A DNA stretch of 64,000 bases, taken from the NCBI RefSeq assembly GCF_009498295.1, contig NZ_CP040813.1:539001-603000 (forward strand), written 5' to 3'. Shown piece by piece: positions 56,968 to 64,000 of this stretch; positions within the stretch are counted from its first letter, which is position 1, and the number at the start of each line of letters is the position of its first letter. The notes below the pieces were generated by a model. That model worked only from the letters and a program-made list of their open reading frames with translations, was not told the DNA's origin and ran no database searches. The position numbers and the translations under genes were made by a program. This DNA is from Oceanihabitans sp. IOP_32. Its GTDB lineage: Bacteria; Bacteroidota; Bacteroidia; Flavobacteriales; Flavobacteriaceae.

Positions 56968-57612
56968 ATGACCGAGTTACAAACTCTAATTTTGTCAATC
57001 CTACTTGTCGATTACATACGAGAACTTAAAAATACGAAAAACGCATTGACCACAGAAGAACTTTATAACGAATTAAACCATGTTAATCATTCGCGTGAAA
57101 ACCGCTTGTTTTATGCCAACTTGATTACTCATAATCACGAATTAATCTCAAAATTGTTAGAAATTATGTTTCGGGTTAACGATAAAGCGTCGTCTCGCGC
57201 TGCTTGGGTTTTCGAGTTTGTATGTAACCAGAATATAGACCTTATAATACCCTATTTAGATACGTTCACAAAGAACATTCATAAAGTTCATCTCGATTCT
57301 GCTGTAAGGCCCGTTGCCAAAATTTGTGAGTATATAGCGAAAGCCTTTACCGCAAAAACCAATAACGCTATAAAACAAGCTTTAACACCCTTATATAAAG
57401 AACGCATTATTGCCCTTTGTTTTGATTACATGATTAATGATGAAAAAGTAGCCGCAAAAGCATACAGCATGTCTACCCTTTTTTTATTAGGAAAAGACGA
57501 CGCTTGGGTTTATCCAGAATTAACACGGATTTTAAAAGAAGATTACTCCAAACAAAGTGCCGCTTTTAAAGCACGTGCAAGACAGATATTAAAGAAAATA
57601 AAGCAGAAATAG
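56968..57612 (+). CDS. Conserved helical protein next to purB
   Basis: The 214-residue protein has no signal peptide. It appears all-helical and HEAT-like, with AAWVFEFVCNQNIDLIIPYL, KICEYIAKAFTAKTNNAIKQ and AAKAYSMSTLFLLGKDDAWV. I do not know its function. It lies 88 bases before purB on the same strand, with a promoter-like box between them. Confidence 0.7.
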   Translation: MTELQTLILSILLVDYIRELKNTKNALTTEELYNELNHVNHSRENRLFYANLITHNHELISKLLEIMFRVNDKASSRAAWVFEFVCNQNIDLIIPYLDTFTKNIHKVHLDSAVRPVAKICEYIAKAFTAKTNNAIKQALTPLYKERIIALCFDYMINDEKVAAKAYSMSTLFLLGKDDAWVYPELTRILKEDYSKQSAAFKARARQILKKIKQK

Positions 57613-57630
57613 GCTTTAAAACTATAAAAA

Positions 57631-57661
57631 CTTCGGTCTTCGGTCTTCCAACTTCGGTCTT
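57631..57661 (+). repeat. Short direct repeats (CTTCGGTCTT) before purB
   Basis: CTTCGGTCTT occurs at 57631-57640 and 57652-57661, with a further partial unit between them (TCGGTCTTCC). This is a low-complexity spacer directly before the purB -7 box. Function unknown. Confidence 0.6.
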
Positions 57662-57668
57662 AAAAACC

Positions 57669-57676
57669 TATATTTG
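57669..57676 (+). promoter_or_regulatory. Candidate -7 promoter box of purB
   Basis: TATATTTG matches TAnnTTTG and lies 24 bases before the chosen ATG at 57701. Its position inside a longer upstream frame supports the later start. Confidence 0.45.
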
Positions 57677-57700
57677 CAAATTCTTAAAACATTTCAAAAT

Positions 57701-59044
57701 ATGTCATTAACACCCTTAAACGCTATCTCTCCAATTGACGGAAGATATAGAGATAAAGTAAACGAATTAGCACCTTATTTTTCTGAAGAAGCGCTAATTA
57801 AATACCGCGTATTAGTTGAAATTGAATACTTTATTGCGCTTTGCAAAATTCCGTTACCTCAACTCGAAACCATTGACACAGCTGTTTTTGAAGATTTAAG
57901 AGCAATTTACAAAACGTTTTCTGTTGAAGATGCTTTGCACATAAAGAAAATAGAACGTGTAACCAACCACGATGTTAAAGCGGTTGAATACTTTATAAAA
58001 GAGAAATTTGACGCTTTAGGCTTAGAGCAATATAAGGAATTTATCCATTTCGGACTAACCTCTCAAGACATAAACAACACCGCAATTCCATTAAGTATCA
58101 AGGAAGCCATGAACGCAGTTTATGTTCCCGAATACTTAAATGTTGTAAAAAAACTAGAAGCTTTAGCTCAGGACTGGGCAGCCATACCAATGCTTGCTAG
58201 AACACACGGCCAACCAGCCTCTCCTACGCGTTTAGGCAAAGAAATAGAGGTTTTTGTGGTACGTTTAAAAGAACAGTTTAACTTATTAAACGACATACCA
58301 AGTGCTGCTAAATTTGGAGGTGCCACTGGTAACTTTAATGCGCACCATGTTGCTTACCCAAACATCGATTGGAAAGCTTTTGGCAGTTCATTTGTTCGAG
58401 ATACCTTAGGTTTACAACACTCATTTCCAACCACACAAATTGAGCATTACGACCACATGGCCGCTTTGTTTGATACACTTAAACGTATTAACACCATTGT
58501 AATTGATTTAGATAGAGATGTTTGGACCTATGTTTCAATGGATTATTTCAAACAAAAAATTAAAGCGGGAGAAGTTGGTAGTAGTGCCATGCCACATAAG
58601 GTAAACCCTATTGATTTTGAAAACTCTGAAGGTAACTTAGGTATCGCTAATGCGATTTTCGAGCATCTCTCGGCTAAATTACCCATTTCCAGATTACAAC
58701 GCGATTTAACCGATAGCACCGTTTTACGTAATGTTGGCGTACCTTTTGGGCATACCCTAATTGGTTTTAAAGCGACTTTAAAAGGCTTGGATAAATTACT
58801 TTTAAATGAAGCCAAATTTGCTGAAGATTTAGAAAACAACTGGGCCGTAGTTGCCGAGGCTATCCAAACTATTTTACGTCGTGAAGGCTACCCAAATCCT
58901 TATGAAGCTTTAAAGGGGTTAACAAGAACAAACACCACCATAAATCAAGATTCTATTGCTAATTTTATTGACACCTTAGACGTTACAAACGCTATTAAGG
59001 CAGAATTAAAACGCATAACACCTAGCAATTATACGGGTATTTAA
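57701..59044 (+). CDS. purB: Adenylosuccinate lyase
   Basis: I placed the start at 57701 (MSLTPLNAISPIDGRYRDKV), the conserved PurB N terminus; nine codons upstream are not family-like and overlap the promoter box. The 447-residue enzyme cleaves SAICAR and adenylosuccinate to release fumarate. It has FIHFGLTSQDINNTA, ARTHGQPASPTRLGKE and the flexible signature loop GSSAMPHKVNPIDFENSEGN with the catalytic serines. It belongs to the E. coli-like PurB branch by length. A long palindrome follows its stop codon. Confidence 0.97.
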   Translation: MSLTPLNAISPIDGRYRDKVNELAPYFSEEALIKYRVLVEIEYFIALCKIPLPQLETIDTAVFEDLRAIYKTFSVEDALHIKKIERVTNHDVKAVEYFIKEKFDALGLEQYKEFIHFGLTSQDINNTAIPLSIKEAMNAVYVPEYLNVVKKLEALAQDWAAIPMLARTHGQPASPTRLGKEIEVFVVRLKEQFNLLNDIPSAAKFGGATGNFNAHHVAYPNIDWKAFGSSFVRDTLGLQHSFPTTQIEHYDHMAALFDTLKRINTIVIDLDRDVWTYVSMDYFKQKIKAGEVGSSAMPHKVNPIDFENSEGNLGIANAIFEHLSAKLPISRLQRDLTDSTVLRNVGVPFGHTLIGFKATLKGLDKLLLNEAKFAEDLENNWAVVAEAIQTILRREGYPNPYEALKGLTRTNTTINQDSIANFIDTLDVTNAIKAELKRITPSNYTGI

Positions 59045-59076
59045 TACCAAACAACGCCTAAATTAGGTCTTGTTTC

Positions 59077-59121
59077 AAAACATAAGGGTTGCACGTTATA
59101 ACGTGCAACCCTTATGTTTTT
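59077..59121 (+). terminator. Perfect 44-bp palindrome with T tract (purB terminator)
   Basis: Bases 59077-59098 and 59099-59120 are exact reverse complements (left arm AAAACATAAGGGTTGCACGT plus TA), giving a 22-bp stem with no spacer, then one further T. It begins 33 bases after the purB stop. As RNA it would form a very stable hairpin followed by T5, so a terminator is likely; as DNA it could extrude a cruciform. Confidence 0.8.
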
Positions 59122-59207
59122 CAGGCCATTTGCCTATTCAAAGGCGCATTCATAAAACGTTAAAACCTTAGTAAAACCGATATTTTTTTCGTAAATTGAA
59201 GTAAATA

Positions 59208-59249
59208 AAAACCCCGAAAAAGGCCATTAAGAGCCAAAAACGGGGTTTT
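59208..59249 (+). terminator. Leader hairpin in front of the transposase gene
   Basis: AAAACCCCG pairs with CGGGGTTTT across a 24-base loop and is followed by CTTTT, 15 bases before the transposase ATG. Such hairpins in IS leaders can block transcription entering from outside, or shield the start codon. Confidence 0.6.
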
Positions 59250-59264
59250 CTTTTATCTACAATC

Positions 59265-60620
59265 ATGAAAATACAAAGAATTAGTGAATTACAGCACGAA
59301 TTTTCATTTTTATCTGCTACTGAAAATTTTGATGCGTTTTATACCCGTTTTTTAAAGAGTGACCTAGGGAAGATTTACTTAGCTATTCCCTGGAAATCTT
59401 TAGTCGAAGCTTTTCAGATTAAAGAAAAAGCATTTGGTTCAAAAATGATCTTTAGCCCCAAGGGAAGAATCGCACTGATGTTTTTAAAGCATTACACATG
59501 CAGTTCTGATAGGAAGCTGATAGAACAGCTCAATAGTAATATTGATTACCAATTTTTTTGTGATATTCATTTAGGGTTTTCTAGGATTACGAATTTTAAA
59601 ATAGTTAGTCAAATACGCTGTGAACTGGCAGAAAAACTCAAGATTGACGCATTAGAAAAGTCACTTTATAAACATTGGCGACCCCATATAGAAAATAAAA
59701 ATCAAATCACAGTTGATGCCACCTGCTATGAGAGCGAGCTCCGTTATCCCACGCCTCAAAAGCTCCTATGGGAAGCTGTAGATTGGTTGTATAGGCAGCT
59801 AAAAAAAATCTGTAAGGTTTTAGGTTTAAAAATGATGCGCACCAAGTATATAAAATGGAAAAAGCGCTATTTTGGATTTAGTAAAATGCGCAGAAAAACC
59901 AACAAGAAAAGAAAGCCACTTACCAGGGCGTTATTACACCTATTAAATAAGCTTATAGGCTTTGAAAAAGAGCTTCGCACTTCTTATAAACTTGAATGTC
60001 GTGTAGCTTATTTTAGAAGAGTCGCTACTATCAAAAAAGTATATGCGCAGCAACAGCAATACTTTGAAACAGGCGTATCACCAAAAAACAGAATAGTAAG
60101 TATTGCGAAAAGTTACCTTAGACCAATAGTGAGAGGAAAAGAAGTAAAATCTGTTGAGTTCGGAGCCAAAGTAAACAAGCTGCAAATAGACGGTATCAGC
60201 TTTATAGAGCATTTAAATTTCAATGCTTTTAATGAAGGTACAAGATTAAAGAAAACCATTTACAAAGCACAATCGCTTACAAAAATAAAAACAAAAATAG
60301 TAGGAGCCGATGCTATTTATGCCACCAATATGAACCGCAAATTTGTTACCAAGAACAATATCAAGACGGACTTCAAGCGTAAAGGCAAGCTTCCTAAAAA
60401 CTATCAGCAAGAAAAAAAACTCAAAGCATTAATTGCTAAAGAGCGAGCTACTAGGCTAGAAGGTAGTTTTGGAAATGAAAAAGAGCACTATCATCTCAAA
60501 AAAATAAAAGCCAAGACGAAAGCTACTGAAAAACTATGGATCTTCTTTGGTATACATACCGCCAATGCTCTGGAAATAGGTAGGAGAATACAAAATAATC
60601 TAAACCAGATGGCCGCATAA
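59265..60620 (+). CDS. DDE transposase with DUF772-like N-terminal domain
   Basis: The 451-residue protein has an N-terminal helical domain like DUF772 of IS5/IS1182-group transposases (SPKGRIALMFLKHYTCSSDR, IDYQFFCDIHLGFS). A catalytic RNase H-type core follows: first Asp in QITVDATCYES, second Asp in IVGADAIYAT, and a late glutamate in TRLEGSFGNEKEHY. A basic middle region (KMRRKTNKKRKPL) probably binds DNA. All three acidic residues are present, so it may be active. Assignment to a precise IS family would need a database comparison. Confidence 0.9.
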   Translation: MKIQRISELQHEFSFLSATENFDAFYTRFLKSDLGKIYLAIPWKSLVEAFQIKEKAFGSKMIFSPKGRIALMFLKHYTCSSDRKLIEQLNSNIDYQFFCDIHLGFSRITNFKIVSQIRCELAEKLKIDALEKSLYKHWRPHIENKNQITVDATCYESELRYPTPQKLLWEAVDWLYRQLKKICKVLGLKMMRTKYIKWKKRYFGFSKMRRKTNKKRKPLTRALLHLLNKLIGFEKELRTSYKLECRVAYFRRVATIKKVYAQQQQYFETGVSPKNRIVSIAKSYLRPIVRGKEVKSVEFGAKVNKLQIDGISFIEHLNFNAFNEGTRLKKTIYKAQSLTKIKTKIVGADAIYATNMNRKFVTKNNIKTDFKRKGKLPKNYQQEKKLKALIAKERATRLEGSFGNEKEHYHLKKIKAKTKATEKLWIFFGIHTANALEIGRRIQNNLNQMAA

Positions 60621-60706
60621 ATTTAAGAGTTAAAACATCATGGGATAAGTATGCCTTGTCGGTAATAAAAATATAATTTTTGACCCAAAAACTTAAAAAA
60701 GAAAAC

Positions 60707-60743
60707 CCAAGACTTAAAAATGAATTAAATCTTGGATTTTTTT
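60707..60743 (+). terminator. Rho-independent terminator after the transposase gene
   Basis: CCAAGA and TCTTGG form a stem, with the inner CTTAA/TTAAA extending it imperfectly, then T8. It lies between the transposase stop and the convergent DUF4252 gene. Confidence 0.6.
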
Positions 60744-60765
60744 TATCGATAACATTCATCATGGG

Positions 60766-61338
60766 TTAAATTCTGAATGTGCCTTCAAAAAATGCGATAA
60801 TATCTTCAAACTGGTTTTCATCTATATCAGTCTCCTGCAAGGTTTTTGCCAGACTTCCCAGTTTCACCAAATTCATGTCGCTACCTAGTACACGAACAAT
60901 CCCAAAACCCGTTTGTTTTTCACTTCCAAGCACAACAAGCTCGTCGGTTTTATTAAAATGGCCTTTGTATTTTACAATAATTTTATGGCCTTTATCACTA
61001 AACTCCATCAACTTACTGTAGCTTTTACCTTTTAAAATACGCTTTACTTTGGCCAATTCAACTTTATAGGCTTCGGTGTTGCTACCATCAACTTTAAAGC
61101 CCAAAAAGTTTAAATGTTTTACAGATGCAAAAACTTCTTTTTCGGCCTCTGTAAATTGAGAGTCGTTTACTTTTAGCATAGACACAGGCATATCTCGAGC
61201 AATAAAATTCACGGCCTCTTGGTTATCAAGAAAATAGCTATTTAAACTTATACCCTCGGTATCTTCATAGTTTTTACAACCTGTAAATACCAAAAACAAA
61301 ATAAATGTGTAAAACATTCCTTTTATAACCCTATACAT
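60766..61338 (-). CDS. DUF4252 lipoprotein
   Basis: The 190-residue protein has a lipoprotein signal (MYRVIKGMFYTFILFLVFTGC) and a DUF4252-type domain. The domain includes KHLNFLGFKVDGSNTEAYKV and MLKVNDSQFTEAEKEVFASV, with IKMEF-type beta strands such as HKIIVKYKG and ELVVLGSEKQTG. The function of DUF4252 is unknown. It is the last gene of the sigma/anti-sigma operon and a diverged paralogue of the preceding one. Confidence 0.85.
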   Translation of the reverse strand: MYRVIKGMFYTFILFLVFTGCKNYEDTEGISLNSYFLDNQEAVNFIARDMPVSMLKVNDSQFTEAEKEVFASVKHLNFLGFKVDGSNTEAYKVELAKVKRILKGKSYSKLMEFSDKGHKIIVKYKGHFNKTDELVVLGSEKQTGFGIVRVLGSDMNLVKLGSLAKTLQETDIDENQFEDIIAFFEGTFRI

Positions 61339-61399
61339 AGTTTATTTTAAATAAAATGAATTTTATAATCTTAAAATATGGCAGCCTTAGGCCACAGAT

Positions 61400-61975
61400 T
61401 TATTCTTCCTTTTTCTCTAAATGTTTACCGCCCGGAATATTCATTTTGTCGGTAAGCTTAGAGATTTGTTTTAAATTAATATCACCTTTTAACGATACAA
61501 CTACCGTTTCAATTTTTCGTACTTCTCCATTAACCTCAACCTTATCATCCATCAAGCTGTCTAAACCATTTACAAAAATTAAAAGCTCTTTTACATGGTT
61601 TATATCCTTACCCTCTTTTACGTAAAAATATACTTGAGAGCCCCCATCTCTAACCTCCATAAGCTCTTCTAATCCGCTAGAATTTAACTTAACCCATTGG
61701 GCGATATCGGCAGAGATATCTTTGTTATCGGTAACAATAGTTCTAAAACTTGTAATACTTTTCACCATATCCATATAAGCTTTAGACTCTTCGTCTTCAA
61801 CATCAATGCCCATTTCTGCAATCATCTGAAACATTTTAGGTTTAATATTTACATAAGTAACATTGATATTATCACTGTATTTATCAAATATATTATGCTG
61901 TGCTAAACCAGTAAAAGGCCATAACATTATGGCTACTACAACGACTATTAATTTGTTTTTAATATTTTTCATCAT
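61400..61975 (-). CDS. DUF4252 secreted protein
   Basis: The 191-residue protein has a cleavable signal (KLIVVVVAIMLWPFTGLAQ) rather than a lipobox. Its DUF4252 domain includes FDKYSDNINVTYVNIKPKMF and SITSFRTIVTDNKDISADIA, then GSQVYFYVKEGKDINHVKEL. It pairs with the lipoprotein paralogue 61 bases downstream. Both are probably targets of the adjacent sigma factor and may act in the cell envelope; this is inference from context. Confidence 0.85.
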   Translation of the reverse strand: MMKNIKNKLIVVVVAIMLWPFTGLAQHNIFDKYSDNINVTYVNIKPKMFQMIAEMGIDVEDEESKAYMDMVKSITSFRTIVTDNKDISADIAQWVKLNSSGLEELMEVRDGGSQVYFYVKEGKDINHVKELLIFVNGLDSLMDDKVEVNGEVRKIETVVVSLKGDINLKQISKLTDKMNIPGGKHLEKKEE

Positions 61976-62055
61976 TCTTGTTTTTATTTGTTCGTTATCT
62001 AAAATTACATTTAGTTTTTAAAAATTATTTCTATTCCTCTATCCATTTCATTAAG

Positions 62056-62499
62056 CTATTCAAGCTTGGCTGTGCCTTTGTTCAATTCATTCAAATACAC
62101 TAGCGTAGACGCCCCTTTATTCAAACGATTTGAGATCTTTTCTAAAGCTTTCGTCATTTCACTAAAAGCGATTTCGGGATCATTATAAGTCCCTAGATCG
62201 TTATTATTAACAGTTTTTAAATAATAGACCCCCAACGTGATAACGGCAAGCGCTGCCACCCAAAACCATTTAAAATTTAACATCGGTTTAATTTTTGCAG
62301 CTCGAACATCTAGAGCTAAAGGCTTTGTAAATTGCTCCTTTTTGTTTTCCGAAAAATACAAAAACATAGGTTTGTATCTTTCCAAATGAGGTGCCACCAT
62401 CTCGCCAGAAAAATACGCTTTTAACTCCTGTTCTTCGGCTAAAGTCGTTTCACCGTTTTCAAATTTTTTCAGTAATTTTTCTATATTATTTAATACCAT
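62056..62499 (-). CDS. Probable anti-sigma factor
   Basis: The 147-residue protein has an N-terminal cytosolic helical segment (IEKLLKKFENGETTLAEEQE), one membrane span at about 78-95 (WFWVAALAVITLGVYYL) and a short periplasmic tail. It overlaps the sigma-factor gene by 14 bases. This order and topology are typical of ECF anti-sigma factors, though the usual zinc-binding ZAS motif is absent. The name is therefore by context. Confidence 0.7.
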   Translation of the reverse strand: MVLNNIEKLLKKFENGETTLAEEQELKAYFSGEMVAPHLERYKPMFLYFSENKKEQFTKPLALDVRAAKIKPMLNFKWFWVAALAVITLGVYYLKTVNNNDLGTYNDPEIAFSEMTKALEKISNRLNKGASTLVYLNELNKGTAKLE

Positions 62500-62995
62500 A
62501 ATTATGCGTATTAATTAATTGTTCTCGTATTGTTTTTCTAGCTCTCGATAAGTTAACCCGCACTGCTGTATTATTCATGTCTAACATTTTTGCAATCTCA
62601 TCAAGACTATAAGCCTCAATATCTCGCAACTGTATTATGCTGCGCTGTTGCTCTGGCAAGGCTTCAATAATTTTAGACACCCACTGTACACTATCGTTTA
62701 ACTCCACCTGTTTTTGTAAGGGTGTTTCTCGAGCTTCATAATTACTATGTTCAATTTTTAAGTTTTGAGCTGGTTTAGATTTTAACCTATCAAAACAAAA
62801 ATTTTTAGTCATCGTCATTGAAAATGCTTCCACATTTTGATACTGAGAAATCTTCTTTTTATGCCTCCATAATTTCAACAAAATCTCTTGAGTCGCATCT
62901 TCAGCTTCCTCGGTCGATATAAGTAAGCGCTTTGCCAACCTAAAAACCTTGTCTTTAAAAGGCACTATCATATTTAAAAACTCCGTTTGAGTCAT
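62486..62995 (-). CDS. ECF-type RNA polymerase sigma factor
   Basis: The 169-residue protein has sigma region 2 (EDATQEILLKLWRHKKKI) with -10 recognition and core binding, and sigma region 4 (YSLDEIAKMLDMNNTAVRVN, then LSRARKTIREQL), a helix-turn-helix. No region 1 or 3, so it is an ECF factor. It directs expression of an unknown regulon, probably including its own operon with the membrane partner and two DUF4252 genes. Confidence 0.93.
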   Translation of the reverse strand: MTQTEFLNMIVPFKDKVFRLAKRLLISTEEAEDATQEILLKLWRHKKKISQYQNVEAFSMTMTKNFCFDRLKSKPAQNLKIEHSNYEARETPLQKQVELNDSVQWVSKIIEALPEQQRSIIQLRDIEAYSLDEIAKMLDMNNTAVRVNLSRARKTIREQLINTHNYGIK

Positions 62996-63081
62996 TTTTA
63001 GTTACATTTAAAACAACGTAGTCACGGCTGTTTAATATTACGACGACCAAAGCGTTGTTTTGTTACATTACCACAACAAAT

Positions 63082-63180
63082 GTTTGGGCGTATCCCTATC
63101 GGGTCGGGCTTTCACTACTCGCTTCCTCCTACGTCGGCGAGCTCAAACAGGCCGTTCAATCCCTTACGCGAGCCTTGCCC
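63082..63180. repeat. GC-rich intergenic element (GGGCGT...GGTCGGGCT type)
   Basis: About 100 bases are clearly richer in G+C than the flanks and include TTTGGGCGTATCCC, TATCGGGTCGGGCTTTCACT, ACTCGCTTCCTCCTACGTCG and TTACGCGAGCC. It resembles a recurring intergenic element I remember from other flavobacterial genomes. Only one copy is in this window. The remaining bases of the gap 62996-63312 show no gene. Confidence 0.5.
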
Positions 63181-63312
63181 TTAAATTACCATTCAAATTA
63201 TAATTCTAGTAATTAACCTGCTTTATCAGGGAAAAAATATAGAATAAATTATTTTTTATTAAACAATAATGTAAGTAAATTTAAAGTTTTATACTCAACA
63301 AATACAAACACT

Positions 63313-64000
63313 ATGCGATATTTTAAACTTATCATTCTAATAATAATTTCACTTAGTACCTTGAGCTGTTATGAAGATCAAGATGACGTTCAAGTAACCG
63401 CAAGCGAAATCAACGATTTTGTTTGGAAAGGTATGAATGTTTTTTACTTGTACAAAGATGAAGTGCCAAACCTGGCAAACGACAGGTTTTCCTCAAATAG
63501 TGATTATGCAAGTTACTTGAATACCTTTACTACACCCGAAGATTTATTTGAAAGTTTAATATACCAGAGGGAAACCGTAGACCGCTTTAGCGTCATTTAT
63601 CCCGATTATTTCGAATTGGAGCAACGATTTCAAGGTATCTCGAAAACTAACGGTATGGAATTTAACCTGTTTTATCAACCCAACAGCAACACGACAGTAT
63701 TCGGGGTTATAAGACTGGTCTTGCCAAATAGTCCAGCAGATAATATGGGTTTAAAACGCGGCGATATTTTTTATGGCATTAACGGCGAGCAACTCGTAAA
63801 GAATAATTTAAGTACTTTACTAAACCAAGAAAACTACACTTTAAATCTTGGCTTTTATAACGACAAAGGTACCCCCGAAACCACTGACGATTCTATCGAT
63901 GCACTAAATACCGATGTGGCTTTAATCAAAATTGAATACACAGAAAACCCTATTTATAAAACAGCCTCAGAAATTATTGACCTTGGCAGCGAAAAAGTGG
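63313..64000 (+). CDS. S41-family peptidase lipoprotein, N-terminal part (cut by window edge)
   Basis: The frame from ATG 63313 stays open to the right edge (229 codons visible). It opens with a lipoprotein signal (MRYFKLIILIIISLSTLSC). The N-terminal segment EINDFVWKGMNVFYLYKDEV is typical of the helical cap of Bacteroidota carboxyl-terminal processing proteases. A PDZ domain follows with GVIRLVLPNSPADNMGLKRG and DIFYGINGEQL. The Ser-Lys catalytic domain would lie beyond the window. Members degrade envelope proteins. Confidence 0.85.
   Translation, partial: MRYFKLIILIIISLSTLSCYEDQDDVQVTASEINDFVWKGMNVFYLYKDEVPNLANDRFSSNSDYASYLNTFTTPEDLFESLIYQRETVDRFSVIYPDYFELEQRFQGISKTNGMEFNLFYQPNSNTTVFGVIRLVLPNSPADNMGLKRGDIFYGINGEQLVKNNLSTLLNQENYTLNLGFYNDKGTPETTDDSIDALNTDVALIKIEYTENPIYKTASEIIDLGSEKV

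Larger units (their letters stand above)
59208..60743 (+). mobile_element. Insertion sequence with one DDE transposase (ends not resolved)
   Basis: This is the minimum extent, from the leader hairpin through the transposase gene to the hairpin after it. I found no convincing terminal inverted repeats or target-site duplication by eye, so the true ends may lie up to about 90 bases further out. A 9-bp direct repeat CATCATGGG occurs at 60637-60645 and 60758-60766 but cannot be both flanks. The element separates purB from the sigma-factor operon. Confidence 0.7.

Noticed and set aside
60637-60766. CATCATGGG direct repeats as target-site duplication of the IS
   Set aside because: Both copies lie on the same side of the transposase gene, so they cannot flank the element.
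59149-60786. GGCGCATTCATAA and GGCACATTCAGAA as IS terminal inverted repeats
   Set aside because: The right-hand match is inside the coding end of the DUF4252 gene, which is complete, so the similarity is probably chance.

Overview
The window looks like chromosome from a marine member of the Flavobacteriaceae (Bacteroidota). The reasons are the low GC content, the near absence of Shine-Dalgarno sequences, several TAnnTTTG-type -7 promoter boxes, and typical flavobacterial gene neighbourhoods: rpsF-rpsR-rplI, purA beside a Fur-like gene, an OstA-like protein followed by a class III aminotransferase, tandem DUF368 genes before aroE, DUF349, and HEIGH-type M57 peptidase and DUF4252 proteins. I see no rRNA, tRNA or CRISPR array.

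Layout. 1-5.8 kb: the tail of a CBS-domain protein, a tandem universal stress protein, a VOC protein, an MlaE/MlaF/MlaD-type lipid transport set and a patatin lipase. 5.9-19.6 kb, all on the minus strand: a saccharide locus with a secreted GH2 beta-galactosidase (frameshifted here), a GH20 hexosaminidase lipoprotein, a CBM9-like protein, a sugar nucleotidyltransferase, an N-acetylhexosamine-1-kinase-like enzyme, a FucP/NagP-type MFS permease, a NagB-PIG-L fusion and acetyl-CoA synthetase. Together they could hydrolyse Gal/GlcNAc-containing glycans outside the cytoplasm, import the amino sugars, and either activate them at C1 or deacetylate and deaminate them, with Acs recovering the acetate. 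19.9-32 kb: hisS, a PIN/DUF6364 toxin-antitoxin pair, a broken zinc-ribbon gene, a GDPD lipoprotein, the S6-S18-L9 operon, a LytTR regulator, priA, a BrkB-family protein, nadC, rlmH and hpf. 32-48.3 kb: rdgB, a RelA/SpoT-type enzyme, a Fur-like regulator, purA, the OstA-like protein, an aminotransferase, a TPR protein, two DUF368 proteins, aroE, DUF349, a TrmH-type methylase and a sirtuin.

48.4-55.5 kb is the accessory part: a P1B-4-like metal ATPase, a heavily decayed lipoprotein gene (amber codon, frameshift and ochre codon), a small outer-membrane-type protein, a HEIGH metallopeptidase lipoprotein, a 65-residue lipoprotein and a probable gene remnant. Then come a glycosyltransferase, a helical protein with purB, an IS element carrying a DUF772/DDE-type transposase, an ECF sigma/anti-sigma/DUF4252 operon, and an S41 protease cut by the right edge.

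The most notable unexplained structure is a dispersed, non-coding repeat family of about 260 bp. It has three long copies (3.1, 26.4 and 37.0 kb) and two 37-38 bp forms (5.9 and 13.6 kb) in which the two ends appear joined directly. It has imperfect terminal inverted repeats and sits only between genes, which suggests a MITE-like or structured-RNA element. Two further intergenic elements of other types lie at 22.8 and 63.1 kb.
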